Translations under genes and position numbers: made by a program | Source: an uncultured Phocaeicola sp. | Lineage (GTDB): Bacteria > Bacteroidota > Bacteroidia > Bacteroidales > Bacteroidaceae | Reading direction: 5' to 3' | Length of the DNA stretch: 55,268 bases | Assembly: GCA_947581855.1 (NCBI GenBank) | Contig: CANPVZ010000025.1 | Span: 1 to 55,268, forward strand | Shown: piece after piece, positions 36,910-45,920 of the stretch | How positions within the stretch are numbered: position 1 is the stretch's first letter | How the letters are laid out: each line of letters begins with the position of its first letter | Notes under the pieces: model-generated | The model's input: the letters and a program-made list of their open reading frames with translations, nothing else | Database searches by the model: none | Told to the model about the DNA's origin: nothing

Positions 36910-37442
36910 CCCCTAAACGAACTTAACCTCTCAGCAACTCAGTTATGATTTAATAGACGTCTATGTAAATATAACTTACCTATCTCTATACAGACTATTT
37001 CTCCTTATCTTACGACAAAATAAATACGAGCGTTCATTCAGAGGAAAACGAACGTTCATTGTTCTCCAAACGAACGTTCGTTTAGGCAAAAATGAACGGA
37101 GAAAGAAAAGGAGTACTTTCCGCGTTTTTGCACTTGTAAATGATTCTAACTTCCGGCATTCTTCTTTATAATGAATCTTTCACCCGCGACTTTATATAGA
37201 AACGGTTCACACCCGCTTGTTTGTCAACCTGGTGTAAACCGTTTCTTCCTTAAGTCAAGTCCAACAAAAAAGGATATAACGTTTTACCTTTCCTTAAAGA
37301 GAGCAGACTTATACCTATGGTTTACTAAACCAAACAATAAGACCGTCCTATTTAAGTCTATCAAAGAAAGAATAGCCCATTTTGTACAAGGAATAGTCCT
37401 TTAAACATGGAAACTGCGAACGACTTATTTTCAGAGAAAAGG
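36910..37442. other. Convergent intergenic region with class C array
   Basis: Between two convergent genes. It holds the GAACGTTC array (37028-37115). The 77-codon open frame at 37171 has no recognisable family, no promoter and an odd composition, and is not called. Confidence 0.5.
37028..37115. repeat. 22-bp-period dyad array, class C (3 full units and a decayed fourth)
   Basis: Units of exactly 22 bp start at 37028, 37050, 37072 and 37094. Cores are GAGCGTTC, GAACGTTC, GAACGTTC and GAACGGAG. Unit 3 sits in a 16-bp palindrome AAACGAACGTTCGTTT. Linker sequences differ between units. The core is unlike classes A and B but the period and dyad form are the same. Confidence 0.75.
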
Positions 37443-38387
37443 CTATTTTGTACGAGTAATTGTATGTAACACCTTGCCGTTTTTATCAATTAGATGCATG
37501 CGAAGTACATTCTTATCAATAGAGAAGATAGAGAAACCTGGCTCAGGGCTGCAAAAAACAGTACTTTCAATCGGTTTCACTTTACGGCTTAACGAAGCAG
37601 AAGAATTCACTACATAATCAATAGCGCTTCCGGCAATACGGATATGCTGAAAGTTATGGATATGTCCGCAAGCGTAGATCGTTACATTATTATATTTACG
37701 AAGAATCGTATCTACTCGCTTTTGCATATCGGCACGCTCACTGCCATCTTTCGGTGTTTCCGCATAGATGGGATGATGGCCTGCCACAATTACCCAATCT
37801 TCCTTTGCATTCTTTAAAGTAGTGTCGAGCCAATCGAGTTGTGCTTGCATGTCTTGTTTACAAGCATCGGGATATTTATCGGACTCCGTACGATATTTAT
37901 CAATCAACGGAGTGGTATCCAGAAAAACAATCCGTACGGTCGTACCGTCTTCATTAAAAACCTTGGTATAATAACGGTGTGGCATCGACCAACGGCGACT
38001 CACATTTGTATAATCCAATACAGCTTGTGTATTGCCTCTGTATTCGTGATTACCTAGAATCGGAAACCAATCGATCATTAACTCAGGATGCGAATAAATT
38101 AATTCGTAATTAGTCATCCACAAAGGATCGTTTATGGAGCGGACTCCTTCAAAGTGATGTACATCCCCTGCTGCAATCACACATTCCGGGCCAACCTCCT
38201 CGGCCATCCGTCCCATCAAATCTGCAATAGTCTTTTGATCGTAATACCCATTCCGGCCTAAGTCATTGGCCATATACAAAACAATATCCCCCTCTAAGGC
38301 TTTCCATTCTGTAGCGGTTTGGGCAAAACCTGACATCGCAATGAGAGCGACTATAACTCCTACTAAAAATCTACGTAAATTTTTCAT
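37443..38387 (-). CDS. Secreted metallophosphoesterase (acid-phosphatase-like)
   Basis: A 314-residue calcineurin-like phosphatase from the start at 38387. The Met there opens a signal peptide (MKNLRRFLVGVIVALIAMSGFAQ), whereas the longer frame from 38462 adds a charged stretch before it. The metal-binding set is visible: D in LYMANDLG region, AAGDVHHFEG, LGNHEYRG, AGHHPIYAE and CGHIHNFQHI. It should free phosphate from organic esters in the periplasm or outside. It lies 205 bp after the TonB receptor on the same strand with a hairpin between, so it is the second gene of a Pho-controlled unit. The substrate is not known. Confidence 0.88.
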   Translation of the reverse strand: MKNLRRFLVGVIVALIAMSGFAQTATEWKALEGDIVLYMANDLGRNGYYDQKTIADLMGRMAEEVGPECVIAAGDVHHFEGVRSINDPLWMTNYELIYSHPELMIDWFPILGNHEYRGNTQAVLDYTNVSRRWSMPHRYYTKVFNEDGTTVRIVFLDTTPLIDKYRTESDKYPDACKQDMQAQLDWLDTTLKNAKEDWVIVAGHHPIYAETPKDGSERADMQKRVDTILRKYNNVTIYACGHIHNFQHIRIAGSAIDYVVNSSASLSRKVKPIESTVFCSPEPGFSIFSIDKNVLRMHLIDKNGKVLHTITRTK

Positions 38388-38484
38388 TGTTATTTCTGTT
38401 TTTATTAAGTTGTAAGACTTATCTTCTTTTTTATCCGTCAACTTCGGAAGTAATCTTTTCATTCGAAAATAAAAGAGTGGGAAT

Positions 38485-38537
38485 GTTGCCGACCGGTAAA
38501 CTATTTCCCTTAAAGGTCTTTCGGAACGATCGGCAAC
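38485..38537 (-). repeat. Intercistronic hairpin between the TonB receptor and phosphatase genes
   Basis: GTTGCCGACC (38485-38494) and GATCGGCAAC (38528-38537) pair over 8 perfect bases plus one more. An outer pair, TGGGA / TCCCA, can extend it. No T-run on the minus strand, so it more likely processes or stabilises the mRNA, or weakens expression of the second gene, than ends it. Confidence 0.55.
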
Positions 38538-38591
38538 TTAAACTCTCCCATGAGGCACGAAAAGCCCGGATTCACTTATATTAGATACCTC

Positions 38592-41369
38592 TTAAAATGT
38601 TACTTTAACACCCCCATTTACACGCACCCCATAATATTCTGCCTGCATGGTACGATCCTTCGTTCCCTGATAATAACGCAACGGTTGGTTGAACAAGTTC
38701 GTTGCCTCGGCATAAATTGTCGTTTTGAACCTCTTGCCGAAGGTATAGCTCGCATTCAAATCTAAGTAGTTCACAGCGCCATAATAACGGTCGAGTTCCG
38801 CACTCTTACCCATTTCATCGATAAAGTCGGAAGAGTAATTGTAAGAAAGACGCACATTTATTCCCTGTTTCTCGAAATAAAGAGAAGCGTTTGCCGTATG
38901 TTCAGGCGAACCTATCATCTTTACTTTTTCACCATCGGCCAACCTACGGTGTTCGAACCTATGATCCTTTGTATTACTGTGCGTATAGGTATAGGTTCCG
39001 TAGAAGCCGATACACTTTAAAGCCGGGGTAATGAAACTGAAATCGCGCTGATAAGCGAATTCCAGACCGATAAGATCGGCATCGTAAGCGTTGATAGGTT
39101 TTGTTATTTCATACTCCCGACCGGCAGTGACCGGAATCTCGGCCGACTCTCCCTTCCACACCTCGTCAACAATCACATCACGCATTTCTTTGTAGAACAC
39201 GCCAAGACTTACCAGACCGATACTTTTGAAATAATACTCCCCGCTTAAATCGAAATTGTAAGAAGTGGTCGGCTTCAGATTCGGATTACCTATAGTGGCT
39301 TCTTCATCGGCCACACTGTAATTCACGCACGGTATCAAAGCCGAGTACTTCGGACGAGAAAGAGTTTCGGTAAAGGAAGCGCGAATTTTGAAATCCTCGT
39401 TCACATCATATTTAAATAGCAAACTCGGCAACCAATTGGTATAACTGTTTTTCTTATCACCGGTAGCCACTAACATTTCTTCCTCATTTGCATCAATTAC
39501 CCAATTCCAACCGCCATATTTAAGATGTGTATTTTCCATACGTAAGCCAGCTACCATTCCTATTCTGTCGCCAATCTTCGTATCAAAACGGATATAAGCG
39601 CTTGCTATATCCTCATTAGCATGATAATTACCTGAGGCATCTTCTAAAATCTCTACACCTTTCAATTTGCTGAAATCGATATCACCCAAATAATGTTTAT
39701 CTATAAACGGAGTTTCGACAGGATATTGATTGCCCGGCATAAATCCTTCCCGAATTTGCGGATTCATATGTTTACTCCAATCCTCCTCAAAAGCGTCTGC
39801 ATAATCAAAATTATGTGTCTCACGATCTTTTGTTTTCAATACATATTTTGCACCAAATCTAAACATATGCCTTAAATCGTCGGTCACCGGCAAGGAAAAG
39901 TTCAAACGAAACTTCCACTCGTTTTCATAAATTTTCTGGTTCGAATTGGTCAATTCGTCAATTTCCCAATCTTCAGAGACCGCCGGAATAGATTTAGACG
40001 CATAAGGATATTTTCCGCCTACACCTTGAAACGAATCACTGAACGGTTCGTCTAACGAAACTCCGAAATAACGCTCATTGGGACGATCTTCGGAAGCCCG
40101 CGAGTAAGAAGCGCTCCAATCAGAGGCCAATATACCGAAATGATGCTCTCCGTTCAAAGAGAAGTCCATTGTCTGCTGACGTTCCAAACGAGCACTTTTT
40201 GTATCGCCTGCTCCACCTTTAGTTTGCAACACCACCGACTGTTTGGAAGCTTTACTATCTAACTTCTTGTATGTTATACGATAGCGGTTTTCCCAGTCGT
40301 TACGGCGGTTATAAATTCCTTTGAAAGTAATCTTATGGTTAGCGTTAAACTTATAATCCAAGGCTAACGAATAACTCTGCCGTTCGCGGGTTACATAGTA
40401 TTGCCGTATTTCCCCTTTTGTAATCACTACCTTATCATCATCCAAATCATATTCAAATTCAATATTATCTGATCCGCTCGGTGCATATTGATATGAGGCC
40501 GAAAACATCAAACCCAGTTTATCATTAAAGAAACGGTCGCCATATGTCAGCCCGAGATTTAACTGGGGCTTCCCACTAACCCAATTATACCCGCTACCAG
40601 CCGTTGCATTGAACGTACGCTTATACGGAGTGCTCTTGGTTACCAAATTGATAGCGCCTCCGATAGCATCACCATCCATGTCCGAAGTAACCACTTTATT
40701 CACCTCAATGGTCTGAACCATATCGGCGGGAATCAAATCGAGCTGCACATTACGGGTATCTCCTTCTGCCGAAGGCAAACGGTTTCCGTTAATGGTAACC
40801 GATGTCAGGTCGGCAGAAGTACCGCGTACTTGCCCGAAGCGGGCCTCACCCTGATCGTATTGTACATTGATACCATTAATACGTTTCAACGCATCTCCAA
40901 TATTCGAATCGGGAAACTTACCTACTTGGTCGGCTGACACCACATTTACGATTCCCATTTTATTCTTCTGTGAACTAAGAGCTTTACGCTGCCCCGAGAA
41001 AGCACCTTTCACTTGCACTTCCTGCAACTCCACTCCCTCATTCATTATAATATCTTTTTCTAAAGTCTTCCCTTCGGGAACGGTAATCTTCATTTCTATG
41101 GGAGAATACCCAACATAAGTAACTTTAAGCGTATAAGTTCCGGGATCCAAATGAGGTAAAGCGTAAAATCCGTTCACATCGCTAACCACTCCCGTTTTTA
41201 ACTTTTCAATATAAACAGAGGCACCTGGAAGAATCTGTTTTCCTGTATCCACAATCCGGCCTTTAACGGTTCCCTGCCTTAAATCTTTTACTTTTTCCTC
41301 AGCTTGCACATGGTAGCCTAAATGCAAAAACATAAACGCTACAGATACGATTTTTACTACGTGTTTCAT
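38592..41369 (-). CDS. TonB-dependent outer-membrane receptor (phosphate-regulated)
   Basis: A 925-residue receptor from the start at 41369 (MKHVVKIVSVAFMFLHLGYHVQAEE, signal peptide). A longer frame reaches 41429, but its first 20 codons cover the -7 element (41401-41408), so the later Met is right. Order: carboxypeptidase-regulatory-like domain (KGRIVDTGKQILPGASVYI, residues about 35-115), plug (VVSADQVGKFPDSNIGDALKRINGINV, VDGDAIGGAINLVTKS-like GDAIGGAINL) and a 22-strand-type barrel ending GGVKVTF. No SusD partner. The co-transcribed phosphatase and Pho-box-like repeats point to uptake of a phosphorylated compound. The ligand is unknown. Confidence 0.92.
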   Translation of the reverse strand: MKHVVKIVSVAFMFLHLGYHVQAEEKVKDLRQGTVKGRIVDTGKQILPGASVYIEKLKTGVVSDVNGFYALPHLDPGTYTLKVTYVGYSPIEMKITVPEGKTLEKDIIMNEGVELQEVQVKGAFSGQRKALSSQKNKMGIVNVVSADQVGKFPDSNIGDALKRINGINVQYDQGEARFGQVRGTSADLTSVTINGNRLPSAEGDTRNVQLDLIPADMVQTIEVNKVVTSDMDGDAIGGAINLVTKSTPYKRTFNATAGSGYNWVSGKPQLNLGLTYGDRFFNDKLGLMFSASYQYAPSGSDNIEFEYDLDDDKVVITKGEIRQYYVTRERQSYSLALDYKFNANHKITFKGIYNRRNDWENRYRITYKKLDSKASKQSVVLQTKGGAGDTKSARLERQQTMDFSLNGEHHFGILASDWSASYSRASEDRPNERYFGVSLDEPFSDSFQGVGGKYPYASKSIPAVSEDWEIDELTNSNQKIYENEWKFRLNFSLPVTDDLRHMFRFGAKYVLKTKDRETHNFDYADAFEEDWSKHMNPQIREGFMPGNQYPVETPFIDKHYLGDIDFSKLKGVEILEDASGNYHANEDIASAYIRFDTKIGDRIGMVAGLRMENTHLKYGGWNWVIDANEEEMLVATGDKKNSYTNWLPSLLFKYDVNEDFKIRASFTETLSRPKYSALIPCVNYSVADEEATIGNPNLKPTTSYNFDLSGEYYFKSIGLVSLGVFYKEMRDVIVDEVWKGESAEIPVTAGREYEITKPINAYDADLIGLEFAYQRDFSFITPALKCIGFYGTYTYTHSNTKDHRFEHRRLADGEKVKMIGSPEHTANASLYFEKQGINVRLSYNYSSDFIDEMGKSAELDRYYGAVNYLDLNASYTFGKRFKTTIYAEATNLFNQPLRYYQGTKDRTMQAEYYGVRVNGGVKVTF

Positions 41370-41400
41370 AAAGTTTCTTATTGATAAATAAATTACGCTG

Positions 41401-41480
41401 CAAAAATAGAGGGAACGCATTACAACCATATGTAGTAGATTTTAAGAAATGGTGACATCTTTTTTACACTTGTATTACAC
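41401..41480 (-). promoter_or_regulatory. Pho-box-like repeats and promoter of the TonB receptor operon
   Basis: Read on the minus strand, TGTAAT, TGTAAA and TGTCAC follow each other at 11-bp steps (41480 down to 41452). TATTTTTG (41408-41401) is a perfect -7 element 32 bp before the start codon at 41369. The gap from the last repeat to the -7 element (44 bp) is longer than at PiT and phoB (32-33 bp). Confidence 0.6.
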
Positions 41481-41735
41481 GTTTAAATAGAAGTCACCCG
41501 ATTTGTAATACGAAGCAAAGAACAAATATGCATACGGTTGTTTTGTATCATACATCATGATATACTTCCGACGAACCGCACAATGTGGCACGAACACCAC
41601 CTCCGCATAATGAATTTCATACCAATAAGTCTATCCTCTAACTCTTCATTTTCAATTCTCAACTAAATAACTCATCCTTATAAACTGAATAATCTGCAAC
41701 GGCAAGAAAAAAGTAACCACTACTGAACAAAAAGC
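41481..41735. other. Intergenic, no gene
   Basis: Spacer between the TonB receptor promoter and the 3' end of the histidine kinase gene. No hairpin terminator is obvious for the kinase operon. Confidence 0.4.
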
Positions 41736-43166
41736 TCAATCGTTTTTTTTCGCCAAGCTAAACAAGAATTCCAACCCTCCGGTGGAAGCAATGCGAACAG
41801 AAATGGTACCGCCATGTAAATATACGGCATTCTTTACGATAGCTAGCCCCAAACCGGTACCGCCCAATTTACGGGAACGGCCTTTATCGATCCGATAAAA
41901 ACGTTCGAACAGATGATCAAGATGCTCGGTAGCCACACCAATTCCATTATCGGCAAAGCTGAAATAATAGAACTGGTTATCCTCTTTCACACCCTTCACC
42001 GTAATAGTAATTCCTTGTCCGGCATAAGCAATGGCATTATCGGTAAGATTTCGAAATATGGAATATAGTAACAAACTGCTTCCCTGCACAGTTACATCAG
42101 ATTCAATTAAAATCAAAAAAGTGATATTTTTCTCTGCCAACTGTAATGCTACATCTTTCTGAATTCCATGCAACAACTGAAAAATATTCACTTCTTCCAC
42201 ATCGAACGATTGTGAGGCCTCATCCATACGAGTAAGTACCGATATATCACGCAAAAGGTTAGTCAAACGGTTGCTTTGAGCATAACAACGTTCGAGAAAT
42301 TGTTGCTGCTTCTCTTTCGACATATTCGGATTATTCACAATAGTTTCCAAATAACCCTGGATACTGCTTACCGGTGTTTTCAGTTCGTGGGCGATGTTTT
42401 GGGTCAACTGTCTTTTCAAACGTGTTTTATCCTCTTCGCTCTTTTTCAACTGTGCATATAAGCGTACAATATGATGGGATATTTCCCCCAACTCGTTATT
42501 AGGAAAAGAAATCTGCACATTTTCCAGATCGTCGTTCCGCTCGGCTCTTTTGGCAAAGTGCCGGAGCTGCGTAATATTCATCCCAAGCTTACGGGTATAT
42601 CTGTAATATATAAAGGTAAGAATAATAGTCAATCCCAAAGTAAACCATATATATCCCAAATCCGCCGCAAGGCTGTTTGCCAGTGTCACATTATAGGGCA
42701 ATGCTGTACGTATAATATATCCCGCATCTTTGAAATACGTAGCCGAATAGAAAAAATCACTTTGTAAGGTTTCCGATGTCCGGATAATATCATAACCACT
42801 TCCTTCTTTTAAAGCTTGCCGGATTTCTTTGCGATCTTTATGATTTTGAATACGAGAATAATCACCTTCTTCACTATCGAAAACCACTGTTCCATCGTCA
42901 CGGATAAGCGTCACACGTAAATCCTTAATAAAATGATAACGAAGATAATTTTCTATCAGTGAATCGTTCAACTCGCCATACTCGGAAAAAGACTCCTCCA
43001 TCTGACGGTTATAATCCTGCAACTTGGTATTCAACAACTCTATTTTATACTCTCTTTCACGATGATATTGGTATGCCACGAAACAAATGACAAACAGCAA
43101 AAAGAGCAACAATACGGAAAGGAAGAGTCGCTGACTGAACGATATGTTACAAGAATAACGTGACAT
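41736..43166 (-). CDS. phoR: PhoR-type sensor histidine kinase
   Basis: A 476-residue sensor kinase. Two membrane segments (residues about 13-33 and 168-188) frame a periplasmic sensor (LRVTLIRDDGTVVFDSEEGDYS). A HAMP-like linker follows, then HisKA with the phosphorylated His260 in NIAHELKTPVSSIQGY. The ATP-binding domain has N in NLTDNAIAYA, DNGIGV, FERFYRID and GGTGLGLAIV. It is read 2 bp after the response regulator. The name rests on the family pattern, the regulator beside it and the phosphate genes with Pho-box-like repeats around it; the signal itself is not proved. Confidence 0.85.
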   Translation of the reverse strand: MSRYSCNISFSQRLFLSVLLLFLLFVICFVAYQYHREREYKIELLNTKLQDYNRQMEESFSEYGELNDSLIENYLRYHFIKDLRVTLIRDDGTVVFDSEEGDYSRIQNHKDRKEIRQALKEGSGYDIIRTSETLQSDFFYSATYFKDAGYIIRTALPYNVTLANSLAADLGYIWFTLGLTIILTFIYYRYTRKLGMNITQLRHFAKRAERNDDLENVQISFPNNELGEISHHIVRLYAQLKKSEEDKTRLKRQLTQNIAHELKTPVSSIQGYLETIVNNPNMSKEKQQQFLERCYAQSNRLTNLLRDISVLTRMDEASQSFDVEEVNIFQLLHGIQKDVALQLAEKNITFLILIESDVTVQGSSLLLYSIFRNLTDNAIAYAGQGITITVKGVKEDNQFYYFSFADNGIGVATEHLDHLFERFYRIDKGRSRKLGGTGLGLAIVKNAVYLHGGTISVRIASTGGLEFLFSLAKKND

Positions 43167-43168
43167 AT

Positions 43169-43858
43169 TTATTTATATTCAAAACAATAGCCATACCCCA
43201 AACGGGTTATAATATTCTGACCGTAATCTCCTATTTTCTTTCTTAAACGTGTAATATTTACATCAACCGTACGATCGAGTACATACACTTCGTCATTCCA
43301 AATCTTAGCTAAAATGTCTTCACGGGAGAAGACGCGATCAGGATTTCTCAACAATAAACTCAATATCTCAAATTCCTTTTTGGTCAAAGAAACAGCCTCT
43401 CCCTCAATGGTCACTTTTTTACGGTTTACATCCAAAACAAGTCCCCTATAAGTTATAACCTCTGTTTTCTCCACTCCGTTATCGGAAACTGTACGTCGCA
43501 GCACTGCTTTCACACGTGCTACCACTTCCCGGAGTGAAAAAGGCTTAGATATATAATCATCCGCTCCCAGATTAAACCCTGTCACCGTATCATTTTCCGT
43601 ATCTTTAGCTGTTATAAATATAATAGGTATGGACGCTGTTTTTTTGTCCTTCTTCAACAGGTTAGCCATTTTAAAACCAGAAATCTCGCCCATCATCACA
43701 TCCAATAAAAACAACTGATAGCGGGAAAGTTCCATATTCAAAGCCTCTTCCGCCGAGTTTGCCGTATCTACCAGATACCCTTCATTCTCCAAATTAAACT
43801 TCAAGATTTCACACAAATCTTCTTCGTCATCGACAACTAAAATACGGTAATCATTCAT
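43169..43858 (-). CDS. phoB: PhoB-type response regulator (OmpR/PhoB winged helix)
   Basis: A 229-residue regulator. The receiver domain has the acidic pocket VVDDEED, the phosphorylated Asp53 in LFLLDVMMG, T in FITAKD and K in YISKPFS. The C-terminal winged helix has LTKKEFEILSLLLRNPDRVFSREDIL and VDVNITRLRKKI. It should be phosphorylated by the kinase read directly after it and bind direct repeats with an 11-bp step. Such a repeat (43949-43966) lies upstream of its own promoter, which suggests positive autoregulation. Confidence 0.87.
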   Translation of the reverse strand: MNDYRILVVDDEEDLCEILKFNLENEGYLVDTANSAEEALNMELSRYQLFLLDVMMGEISGFKMANLLKKDKKTASIPIIFITAKDTENDTVTGFNLGADDYISKPFSLREVVARVKAVLRRTVSDNGVEKTEVITYRGLVLDVNRKKVTIEGEAVSLTKKEFEILSLLLRNPDRVFSREDILAKIWNDEVYVLDRTVDVNITRLRKKIGDYGQNIITRLGYGYCFEYK

Positions 43859-43908
43859 ATTCTGACTGTTTAACTGTTACAAATCTACACTTCTTTTTTT
43901 AATTATTG

Positions 43909-43966
43909 CAAAGTTGGCGCTTTTTTGTTACGATGCCGTGTAAAACACATTACATTTCTATTACGG
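43909..43966 (-). promoter_or_regulatory. phoB promoter with Pho-box-like repeat
   Basis: On the minus strand CCGTAAT (43966-43960) and ATGTAAT (43955-43949) are 11 bp apart. CAACTTTG (43916-43909) is a near-consensus -7 element 33 bp from the repeat, almost the same distance as at the PiT gene. The repeat lies between phoB and the divergent CLC gene and could act on both. Confidence 0.55.
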
Positions 43967-44016
43967 AAGGATGTAAAAGCCGGAAACTTTTCACGTCATC
44001 AATTGTTGCTTTTAAC

Positions 44017-45606
44017 ATGTGGAGCTTAAAAAAAGTACGAGAACATTGGAAGCAACTGATGGGTCTTCGGAAATGGAGAATACGGAAATTGAAACTCATC
44101 AATGCACGACTCTATTTCGTTAGTATCTTTGTGGGATTACTGACGGGACTTATTGCCGTACCTTACCATTACCTTTTACAATTTCTTTTCTCCATACGAA
44201 AAGATTTCTTTGTATCATCTCCCCAATGGTATGAACACGTAGCTCTCTTTATTGGTTTATGGGGCATTTTATTGCTGGTTGCGCAATTGGTAAAAAAAAT
44301 GCCGATTATTTCCGGAGGAGGCATTCCCCAAACTCGAGGAGTGATAAGTGGACGAATAACCTACCAACATCCGTTTAAAGAACTGTGGGCTAAATTTGCC
44401 GGAGGGCTCATGGCCTTGAGTGCCGGACTTTCTTTAGGTCGAGAAGGGCCATCGGTACAAATCGGGTCGTATGTAGGTACATTGGTCGCCAAATGGACCA
44501 ACATACTACCAGGCGAACGCAAACAATTATTATCGGCAGGAGCAGGCGCCGGACTCTCCGCAGCTTTTGCCGCCCCGCTCGCCTCCTCCTTACTGGTAAT
44601 CGAGTCTATCGAACGATTCGATGCTCCTAAAACAGCTATTACTACCTTATTAGCAGGAGTCGTTGCAGGAGGCATTGCAGGATGGATTTTCCCTATCAGC
44701 TCATACGCACAAATTCAAGCTGTAGCTCCGGATTTCCCATTCTGGATTTCCATGAAATTTTTCTTGTTTCTGGCTCTAGCTGTATCCGTTTTCGGAAAGT
44801 TCTATTCCATCCTCACCGATCTTTTTCAAAAGTGGAACCAGCACATTCGCATCTCCACATCCATTCGCATGCTTTATCTCTCCGGAATAGCCTACCTTAT
44901 TTCTCTTTTTGAAATTAATCTGACCGGAGGCGGCGAGGCTTTCCTCTTACAGCAATTTGTTCGTCCAGATTCACAAATAGTCTGGGCAGGAGGTTTCCTG
45001 CTCGTCCATTTGCTGTTTACCCAATTCTCTTTCACTTCCGGATTGCCGGGTGGAAATTTTATCCCTACTCTCGTAACAGGAGGATTATTCGGGCTGCTCT
45101 TCGCTCTTGTTCTGATACATTACCAAGTTATCTCTAAGGAGCATATCAGCTATTTTATGTTACTGGGAATGGGTGCTTTCCTGGTAGCTGTTGTACGCAC
45201 TCCCCTGACAGCCATTGTACTGATTACCGAAATTACCGGACATCTGGAAGTATTCTATCCTTCTATCATTGTAGGGGGACTCACCTATTATTTCACGGAA
45301 ATGCTGCAAATCAAACCTGCGAACGTGGTACTCTACAACCATTTAATACGGGCCCCGTTCCTGCAAAAGCAACAACGATACCACTTATATGTCGAGATTA
45401 TGGATGGCTCATACTTTGACGGAAAAGCAGTAGACACCCTCACTTTGCCCAACCGATGCGAGATAAAAAGCATACAACGCGACAGAAAAGCACTCTCGCC
45501 ACAAGGAGAAACCTTGATTCCCGGCGACCAGGTAGAGATAGAAATGGATGTTCAGGATATTGAAAAGTTATACGAACCACTTGTCAGTATGGCAAACATC
45601 TATTAA
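44017..45606 (+). CDS. CLC-family chloride channel/transporter with C-terminal TrkA-C-like domain
   Basis: A 529-residue protein from the ATG at 44017; the longer frame from 43906 crosses the phoB promoter and has no membrane or family features in its first 37 codons. The CLC core (residues about 20-430) shows ISGGGIPQTRG (where the textbook motif is GSGIP), GREGPSVQIG with the gating Glu, and SGLPGGNFIPTLVTGG (GxFxP). The C-terminal part (YVEIMDGSYFDGKAVDTLTLP, ALSPQGETLIPGDQVEIEM) resembles a TrkA-C regulatory domain. It moves chloride or another anion across the inner membrane. Confidence 0.92.
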   Translation: MWSLKKVREHWKQLMGLRKWRIRKLKLINARLYFVSIFVGLLTGLIAVPYHYLLQFLFSIRKDFFVSSPQWYEHVALFIGLWGILLLVAQLVKKMPIISGGGIPQTRGVISGRITYQHPFKELWAKFAGGLMALSAGLSLGREGPSVQIGSYVGTLVAKWTNILPGERKQLLSAGAGAGLSAAFAAPLASSLLVIESIERFDAPKTAITTLLAGVVAGGIAGWIFPISSYAQIQAVAPDFPFWISMKFFLFLALAVSVFGKFYSILTDLFQKWNQHIRISTSIRMLYLSGIAYLISLFEINLTGGGEAFLLQQFVRPDSQIVWAGGFLLVHLLFTQFSFTSGLPGGNFIPTLVTGGLFGLLFALVLIHYQVISKEHISYFMLLGMGAFLVAVVRTPLTAIVLITEITGHLEVFYPSIIVGGLTYYFTEMLQIKPANVVLYNHLIRAPFLQKQQRYHLYVEIMDGSYFDGKAVDTLTLPNRCEIKSIQRDRKALSPQGETLIPGDQVEIEMDVQDIEKLYEPLVSMANIY

Positions 45607-45920
45607 GATCCCCGATTCTATCTGTTACCGAAATAAATTTCCTCCAAAAAAATATTATAAAACTATTTCCTTATCATTTTCTATACCCATGGGAGTTTCA
45701 AACAACAACATAGGCGAACCTTTGTTAACATCTCTTTCCTAAAACTCTTAATCTATAAAAAACAATAGCCACCATTTCTTAACATTTCTTCTTTTTCAAC
45801 TCACATTTCAGATGTTTTCTAAAATAATTCGTAGGTTTGTACTGCCAAACGAACAGGAGTTGAATGAGTGTCTCACCTAATCAACTGCGGAACTAAAAAA
45901 TAATTCATTAGAATTTACCT
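45607..45920. promoter_or_regulatory. Intergenic with promoter of the AraC-type gene
   Basis: No gene. TAGGTTTG (45832-45839) is a perfect -7 element, leaving a leader of about 75 nt before the start codon at 45921. The leader has no clear hairpin. Confidence 0.5.

Noticed and set aside
37171..37404. 77-codon open frame between the glycosyltransferase and phosphatase genes
   Set aside because: No family features, no promoter or ribosome-binding context, and it lies in a convergent gap.
43906..44016. N-terminal extension of the CLC gene
   Set aside because: The extension covers the phoB promoter and Pho-box-like repeat, shows no family features, and a good ATG follows at 44017.
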